Source: Phyllostachys edulis (Eukaryota; Streptophyta; Magnoliopsida; Poales; Poaceae). From it: 64,000 nucleotides of DNA. The stretch lies in NCBI GenBank assembly GCA_036346405.1, contig CM070566.1, positions 46,659,452 through 46,723,451 of the forward strand. Direction: 5' to 3'. The first letter of the stretch is position 1; each line of letters starts with the position of its first letter. Made by a program: the position numbers and the translations under genes. A model generated the notes under the pieces. It was not told where the DNA came from. It did not search any database and saw only the letters and a list, made by a program, of their open reading frames with translations. Below, piece by piece: positions 57,338 to 64,000 of the stretch.

Positions 57338-58895
57338 GTCATTTTTTTCTTAACAGAACAAACTCTGCATATCCAGACAGTGCTCACTAATTCCTTATTC
57401 ATCTCGAGCTTCTGTTGATTTTCTACTGTTTATCCGTTCTACACAGATAGACTGGTATTCTATTCTTAGATAAATATTGTGTCAGTGAGTGCGTACAGCT
57501 GGAAGATTGTGAGAACTCGAAAAAATTAAAACAAGCTAAACAATGTTAATTAGTAGTTAATAAAAAAACAACTAAACAAAAACAGAGCATAATTACACAA
57601 TCTTATCGAACACTTCGGCAATCCATTTCATACAAAATAGTATTATCAAGAACTCATCAAACATAAGTTACAACAGAATTTATGATCACAAGAACAAATC
57701 AACATTATAATCTCAAAAGGGAATTTACACGATTTCATCTCTGGAATATTACAAAGGAACGGAAAGTAATAATAATACAACATTCCTACAGTACTCTCAC
57801 ATAAATTACAGGATTTATTTACAATAGATCAAAGCCTAGATTACAACACTTAATTAAATTACAATCCAAATTCTTGCATGCATATCGTTGAAGCCCTCCT
57901 TGCCTTTGTCCATGTAATGTTTCAAAGTTACATTACCAAATTAAAATTAATAAAATTATTATTTTATTGGACTTTCGAAATTTGAAAGAGTTTGATTTCT
58001 TTATTTTTGAAGTTTTAAAAGTCAAAAATAAAATCTATTAAAGTTTTTGAAGTTTATTTGAGTTAAGGTTGAAAAATAAAATTTTAACTAATTTATGAAT
58101 TTTCGGAATTTTAAAAGCTTTTCTCTAATTATTTTAATGCCAAAATAAATTATGTGCAAAGATAAAAGCCAACTTTTAGTTAGAATTATTTTTATTAGGT
58201 TCAAAATAACTCTAGGAATTTTTGAGAATTTTTCTAGAATTTTTGAACTCTATTTTGCTATGTTCTAAAAGCTATGTGAATTATTACTTAAATCTGAATT
58301 AATTTCGAAAATTAAAAAAAAATATTTTATTTCCCGGCGGGTCACCCATAAATCTTTGCTCCCGTGACTGCACACTTAACTCCATGCAAACAAGTACACG
58401 CTACCAATATTCCATTTGGTTTCAATTGAATAAATAATTTCCATCTATTTATTTAATCTTTCCATTCTTCTCTCTCCTATCTAGCTTCTTCTTCCGAGAG
58501 TTGTCTTCTCGGTTACGATTTCAACCATGCATCAAATAAATGGCAGCGCCACCCACTTGGTCGCCAGCTCTTCCACCACCACGGGCGTGCCGCCCTCATT
58601 CTGAAGCCATCACCACCACTGCCCGCCTCTCTTCTCCCCTTCCTCCCCACCGAGCCATGGAAGCTCCAAGCTCCATTAATGGCAGCCGCCATTCTTTCTC
58701 CTCTTTCTCCCCACTCAATGTATTAAATTGAAATCCGTCGAGGCGAAACGTCCGCGATTAACGCCACGCACATCGCAAAGATCTTCAATTGCACGTTTCA
58801 TCCACTACACGCGATTAATTAAGCCTTTTCATCTTCGTTCTTCAAGTGCACTCGGGCGGCTGCCCTTCGATCTCCCTCTCCGGCCTCCTCCGCCC

Positions 58896-58904
58896 TATAA
58901 AAGG
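58896..58904 (+). promoter_or_regulatory. TATA box of Gypsy 2 LTR
   Basis: CCCTATAAAAGG in a GC-rich setting, about 1.4 kb into the LTR; transcription would begin near 58925-58935. Confidence 0.7.
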
Positions 58905-60429
58905 AAGCACCGGTGCGCAATGCTTCACTCATTCATCCCGAAAATCTTAGCTCCTCTCTCCTTTCTCCTCTCTGCGCAATCGAAGATTTTTCGTCGCCGA
59001 CCGAGCTCCTTCCGCCGCCTCTAGCACTCTCTCGGTGGAGCCCGGCACCATCGACCACACCACTAGCTTCGCCTCGGCGTGGTCTCGCCGTGCTTCCTCG
59101 CCTTCCGGAGCATCGCCGAGCACCGCCGCCACCGTGAGCCCACGCCGCGCCGACGTCGTCGCCTCGCCTCCGACCATCCGTGCACGCTTTCTCCACAACC
59201 AAGGTGAGCACCGCATCCCCATCATGCCCTCTCTCCATCGCACCCCTCGCTGGCCATCGGAATGTCTCCGTTAAATCGGCAATGTCGCCATCTAAACCAT
59301 AAACCGCTTTTTATTTTGCGAATTGCGTCGCCGTCGAGCTAGCTCCGCCACATCGTCTCCATCCATGGTTTCGCATGATCGTCCTCTCTCACGGTGCTCT
59401 CCTCCCCTACGCCGCCATCGCCGAGTACCAACAGCGCCATGTCCAAGCCGCCGCCATATTTTGCTTTCGCTTCCGTAGCTTGAAGATGAACAGTGTCAAC
59501 TTACTAGTCACGTGTTGCATTTGTACATACACATGTTATTTCCTTCCAAAAATTCGTTCTCTCACATGCAAGCTCCAAATCCGCTGATTTTTTCACCTAA
59601 ATTCATCTAAATTCATCTACTATTTTTAGTATTTATTTCATAATTTTTAGATTTTATTTAATTTCTGTTAATTATTTGGTCCATTTTGCTGCTCGTTGCC
59701 ACCACCCACGACCGCGGCGCTTTCCGCCCCAACCAAGGTGGCGTTGTGTTCCCCAGGTTCTCTCTTCAAATCGCCGCCAACCTCACTCGCTAACTTCTCT
59801 CCGTTTGCCCGCAATGCCGACGACCGTCCGCCGCGTCGCTGCGAAGGTTTTCTCTGTCGGACTACGCCGCCATCGAAGACCCTCTCGCTAAGCCGTCAAC
59901 ACCATTGAGTTCGCCTCAACACGTGCAACATCATACTTTCTCTCCTTGGCCATAAAACTTCTTCTTTGTTCTCAGTTATCCGAAACCATAATGTCCGATT
60001 AATAGTACAATTTTCGGAATTTTATTATTTCATGTAACATTCAACCTTCCGGAATTTCGTTCTCCCTCATACGAACCCCGATTGCGTCGATTCAACTTTC
60101 TAAATTCATATAAAATCGATACCTTCCTAGCAGTATTTATGTTATAATTTTTGGATTTTATTTGGATTTTATTTGAATATTATTTGAATTCGGATCGTTT
60201 ACGCGTATAGATTTCGACAACTTCGGACGACCGGATTTCAACACCGTTTGAGAATATCGTCTAATTAAGCAAGGCAAGTTACATTCTTGACCATATTTGC
60301 ACCCAGTATTTAAAATTATTTAAATTCTGTTTTAAATTATTATTGCATGCGTATTTATATTCAAGTAATTTAAATTCCTGTTTTAAGCTTTATAGTTATT
60401 CCCAATGCCTTTGTATGTCCAATTATTGT

Positions 60430-61130
60430 TAAGAGAGGTGGTATGGAGACTATTATCGAATGCAATATATTTTGGAGTTTGGATAATAAAAGAATATTGT
60501 GAATGGATGTGTGAAGATAGAGGAAAATTGTTAATGGATAATGGATGTTGAATTAAAGAAATAGGTAATTATTGGTATTGGATTATGGAAATAGATTATT
60601 ATTAAGGATCGGATTGTGGTATCATTAGAGTTATATGATTGTTGGAGATTAGATGTCAATCATAGACATAGATTATTATTGGATTATTGGATATTGGATT
60701 GAATGATGTTGGATTATTAGAAATACATGATCATTATGGTTGTATTGTAGAAATAAATGATTATTGGATACGGATTTTAGAAATAAATAATTGTTGATGT
60801 GGGATTATTAGAAAAATGGACGATAGATAAACACTATAGTCGATCCTGAATTATTGATATCAGATTCTAGAAATAGATTGCTATTGGATATCAGATTATC
60901 TAAAGATTTGATTATAGAATTACTTAGTCATTAGATTGATGTTGAATTAGTAGAAATAGTTTATTAAGGAATAATGGATTGATAGATATCGGATTATAAA
61001 ATTAGAGTATAGTTAAATATTTGGATCAATTGATGTTGGATCATAGAATTAGACCTATATGGTGTAGATTGGACTAATGGATATTGGATTGTTGAAGGTT
61101 GGATTATCACAATACTGATGGTTTACATAC
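60430..61130. repeat. Degenerate ATTATTGGAT-type repeat array in Gypsy 2 LTR
   Basis: A word like ATTATTGGATATTGGATT followed by GAAATAGATTATT recurs more than ten times at irregular spacing of about 30-60 bp. The strand is rich in A, T and G with almost no C. No coding. Confidence 0.75.
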
Positions 61131-62546
61131 TGATCTCGTTCTTGACAAGTCTTGGACATTTAACCTTCACCCTAGATAAAATCTAGTTGATACAATAGTA
61201 TGAACTAGAACATTTTGAGAAAGATTATGCTTAGCAATGCTTAGACCCAAAATGTTTGATTTGGGAAACTTTCAGCCAAAAATCAAATATTGTTTAAGAA
61301 TCTATGGCATTGGTTTGTCATGGAAGTTTTGTCGTAAATGAATTTGAGAAAAATAAAATAAAATTATGGTTTGTACTTGGGCGAAATGGTTGTTTGGATG
61401 GTGCATGTTAATGCACGGGATCAAGTCATTTCCATGATCGAGGCCCATGGGTTTTGTGGAAAGTCGCCCAAGTCAATTGAGGACCGGCCTCTGAGCGTTC
61501 CTTTGCTATGCCTATAATGGGTTATGCCTCACCGTACAACCACATGTCCTCAGAATGGGGCGTAGGACCTAGCTAATTAATTTGTAAAGTTCCATCGCGG
61601 TTGATCCTGTTTGTACGTGGGCGGTCTTTCATGGCCATTTCTTTTGACAAAGTCTTTCATGACTATTGTTCCCACCTGGCGCAAGAGGGGGCTAGGAACT
61701 CTGCAGATTTCTATTCCAAAGGGGCTAACCTTAGCGAGGCTGCGGTGGAATGGCGCATTGTAAAGGCCTTGGCACGTGCTCTAGGCGCTTACCTAAGGTA
61801 GTGGCGGTGGTATCGGCGGATGCCAAGCAAACTAGAGAATTCGTGTCATGTGGGTAAAGTGTACAACCTCTGCAGTGTAAAACTATTGAATAGCAGCGTC
61901 ATGATCATGGACATGCTAGCAAAGCCACTCAAAGTTAGACTTTGGTTTTGATTTGAAAAGACTTCATCAAATGGATTATGCAAATGGGAATCAAGGGGGA
62001 AGCCTTATGATAGGAGGGTATCCTTCACCATTCATGTGTGAATGTTATCGACTATAAAATTGATTTATAAAATGAATTTTAGTTATAGAATAACTGCTTT
62101 GGAACTTAGTACAAGTATTTACGAAAAAATCTGTTTTATGCAAATTCAACCATATTAAGTTTTCCTTTGAGATATCCATATATGCATGTCATTACATTAT
62201 TTGATTCGGGTGTAACTTGCGAGCACGGTAGTTGTGCTCATTCTTGCTTAATGCAAATAATTTCAGAGGAGAAGGACTTTGCTACGGTGTGGATCACGAT
62301 GACTAGGCGCTTCCCGATCGATTGCTGTGGCGAATCGTTGGGTCTACTACTACTCCTTTGCTTCATTGTGTTTATTTTATTGTTGGCATGTAAGCCTCCT
62401 TTGTAATCAACTCTGTTGTTATTTATTAATAAAGTTGTGATATGATTTTGTTACCATATTTGTTTCTTCGTGTGAACTAGCTAATGATCATGGGACTAGT
62501 TCGAAATGCACAGAGGATTCGGAGTGTTAATCTGGGTCTTACAAAG

Positions 62547-62559
62547 TGGTATCAGAGCC
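62547..62559 (+). other. Primer-binding site of Gypsy 2 (tRNA-Met)
   Basis: TGGTATCAGAGCC, three bases after the LTR end ...GGGTCTTACA. Confidence 0.9.
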
Positions 62560-63088
62560 ATATCGACTGTAGGTCGTGACCTAGTTAGAATGGCCGTTAG
62601 TTGAAAAAAAAACTCCAAAAATTATTTTATATAACAAGAAAAATAAATTGTTCTCTTCTCATCCGAGTCATCTATCTTCTTTCTTACCTAATTATCTTTT
62701 CACCATTTTATAATGTTAAATAGATCCTCTTTTCCTGTAAATTTCTATAGGTGGTCAACACGTGCTTAACCCTTACGTTGAAGTCTGCTAGACATGAAGC
62801 TTCCAAGAGGGCATCGTCATCAAGGATCATCGAAGACCGTGAATCGAAGATCGTTGTGTCAGCCAAGCCATATAGTCTAAGTTTGCCAAGACTCATTACG
62901 TGTATTGAGTTATTTCCCCGAATCTGAGTCTCGATTGATAAAATGTTGTATAAAGCTATTAAAGTTTTCTTGAAGCTTTTGAGTTGGTTCTTTTGTTTGG
63001 GAGTATTGTTTTGCTCTATTCCTTAGTCCTTCTTATTTGTCTCTTCCTATCCTTTGTCTCCTTTCCTAAAAACTCGGAATAACCGACG

Positions 63089-63840
63089 ATGGTGAACACT
63101 AAATCGCTCGAAAAGTGAAAACAAGCAAGACAACAATGTTCTGGAGGTGCTAACGCTGAAGCCTACCAACCACCGATGGTAGAAACTCTTGAATTTGAAC
63201 CAGTTCTTCATCACCCAGCTCAACTAATGCAGCAGTTGATACAACAAATGAACAACAACAATGTTTTCTCAACCTTCGCTCCTACAACACAAGAACGACA
63301 TTCTTGCACCAAGTGTTCCAAGAGGAAGATGGTGGATCAAGGGCAACATGATGCAAGAAACTTCAAGGCTCGTGTGATTCAATCTCAACCCAACCATGTA
63401 CCAACAACGACCGCACTCAAGACTTCAGGATCAATACCACTTCCACCAACGCAGATATCCTCGACAACAAGGGTGGCCAATCTCGTGAGAACAAAACATC
63501 AAGGGCGAGGAATACAATGCTTCAATTGTCGGGATATGGGACATTATGCTAATCGATGCCCAAGGAGATGTTTAGCACTCACCCCGACAAACATTCGAAG
63601 CTACCCCGATCGCAACAACAACACCGAGCGGAGGTAAAAACAACGAAGATACATATCGATTGCGAGGAATATAGAAGTTTAGGCTTGCCAATACCTCAAG
63701 AAACAACCATAAACCAAAAGCCAACTTTTTGCTCCCCAACACCTCTGTTGGAGGCCATCCTGAAGAACTCATCCCATGTTGCAAGCATCACGAGTTTCCA
63801 TTTGCCAAGAAAAAGGACATTATGCCAATAAATGTCTAAA
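63089..63840 (+). pseudogene. Gypsy 2 gag, capsid core deleted
   Basis: ATG at 63089 gives MVNTKSLEK then a stop. The downstream frame (63176-63637) reads MQQLIQQMNNNN, then a basic stretch, and a perfect CCHC knuckle CFNCRDMGHYANRC at about 63519-63560. The capsid (Retrotrans_gag) domain expected between them is missing. A second knuckle-like CQEKGHYANKC lies near 63797-63829 but its first cysteine is gone, which breaks the box. Stops follow; protease is not reached or not recognisable before the window ends. Confidence 0.75.
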
Positions 63841-64000
63841 GAAGTAGCAGCAACAACTCAAGATTCAAAGGACAATACCATGCAAGCAAACAGAAGCCGC
63901 AAAATGCCTAAAAGGACATCTATACAATATCACACTCGGGCCCGCCCAACGAAGAGCGGGATGCGGAACAATGACAACTCTAGTTGAAAACCTTGTATAC

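Larger units (their letters stand above)
56393..57507. repeat. Dirigent 5' flank, unit 3 (with foldback insertion)
   Basis: Shares TGGTAGAACAGC, CAGACAGTGCTCACTAATTCC and GATAGACTGGTATTCTATTC with 32270-32560 and 43400-43580. The foldback element at 56622-57337 interrupts it after CTCGTCATT. The shared flank ends at 57507 (GGAAGAT), where Gypsy 2 begins. Confidence 0.8.
57508..62543 (+). mobile_element. 5' LTR of Gypsy 2 (about 5.0 kb)
   Basis: The host flank ends at 57507 and the LTR starts TGTGAGAACTCG; it ends GGGTCTTACA just before AAG and the primer site. An alternative start is TGTAATGTTTCAAAG at about 57914, which would make it about 4.6 kb. U3 to about 58925, TATA at 58896. Open frames at 58540-59274 and 59676-59908 are GC-rich with no known domain; CAACCAAGGTGAG at about 59197 is a likely leader-intron donor. 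Confidence 0.6.
57508..64000 (+). mobile_element. Long-LTR Gypsy retrotransposon 2, 5' part
   Basis: Candidate 5' LTR 57508-62543, tRNA-Met primer site at 62547, then a leader and a deleted gag with a CCHC knuckle (63089-63840). The element runs off the window end, so pol and the 3' LTR are not seen. Layout is like Gypsy 1 (LTR TATA box, GC-rich start region, AT-rich U5) but the sequence differs. Confidence 0.75.

Noticed and set aside
1..64000. CRISPR arrays, operons, phage or bacterial genes
   Set aside because: Nothing of this kind; repeats are transposon subterminal arrays and genes have introns.

Overview
This 64 kb window is repeat-rich nuclear DNA from a grass (Poaceae). An Oryza-like genome fits, but the species is not settled. 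The evidence is plant LTR retrotransposons primed by initiator tRNA-Met, a CACTA transposon with tnp2 and Ulp1-type genes, Mutator-like elements, spliced plant gene families (dirigent, U-box-type kinase) and no prokaryotic organisation. Almost everything is transposon; the host genes are a small, damaged kinase/dirigent cluster. All element boundaries below were read by eye.

Layout. 131-1010: LTR and internal repeats of a small-LTR element (called L here). About 1835-17415: an old Copia element (Angela/RIRE1 type) split at its protease active-site codons by a 9 kb CACTA element (3673-12709). 17416-30261: an internally deleted minus-strand Copia (copy A), itself split by a 10.2 kb gag-only LTR element (18652-28893, target duplication AAAAG).

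30262-57507 holds three copies of a minus-strand kinase + dirigent unit. Unit 1: kinase tail 30492-30853, an L element carrying a Pack-MULE, and the downstream flank to 32800. Unit 2: kinase 33036-34424, two short MULE-type MITEs, dirigent 39133-43255 broken by a solo LTR and a 3.2 kb MULE, flank to 43785. Unit 3: kinase C-lobe fused in frame to a dirigent gene, 55159-56392, with a foldback element in its flank. Units 2 and 3 are separated by a long-LTR Gypsy (43786-about 50020), a partial LTR of the gag-only family, an L fragment and Copia copy C (51510-54928). 57508-64000 is the 5' part of another long-LTR Gypsy with a deleted gag.

History. Copies A and C sit at the same site relative to the kinase 3' flank and share one internal deletion, while unit 2 keeps the empty target site. 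So the Copia inserted after unit 2 split from the lineage of units 1 and 3, and was then copied by segmental duplication. The most notable object is the 55159-56392 gene: one intron, open reading frame throughout, predicted about 385 residues, joining a complete dirigent domain to the C-lobe of a kinase. The other notable object is a 716 bp foldback element whose loop looks like a captured ABA/stress-type promoter. Most transposon genes carry stops and frameshifts.
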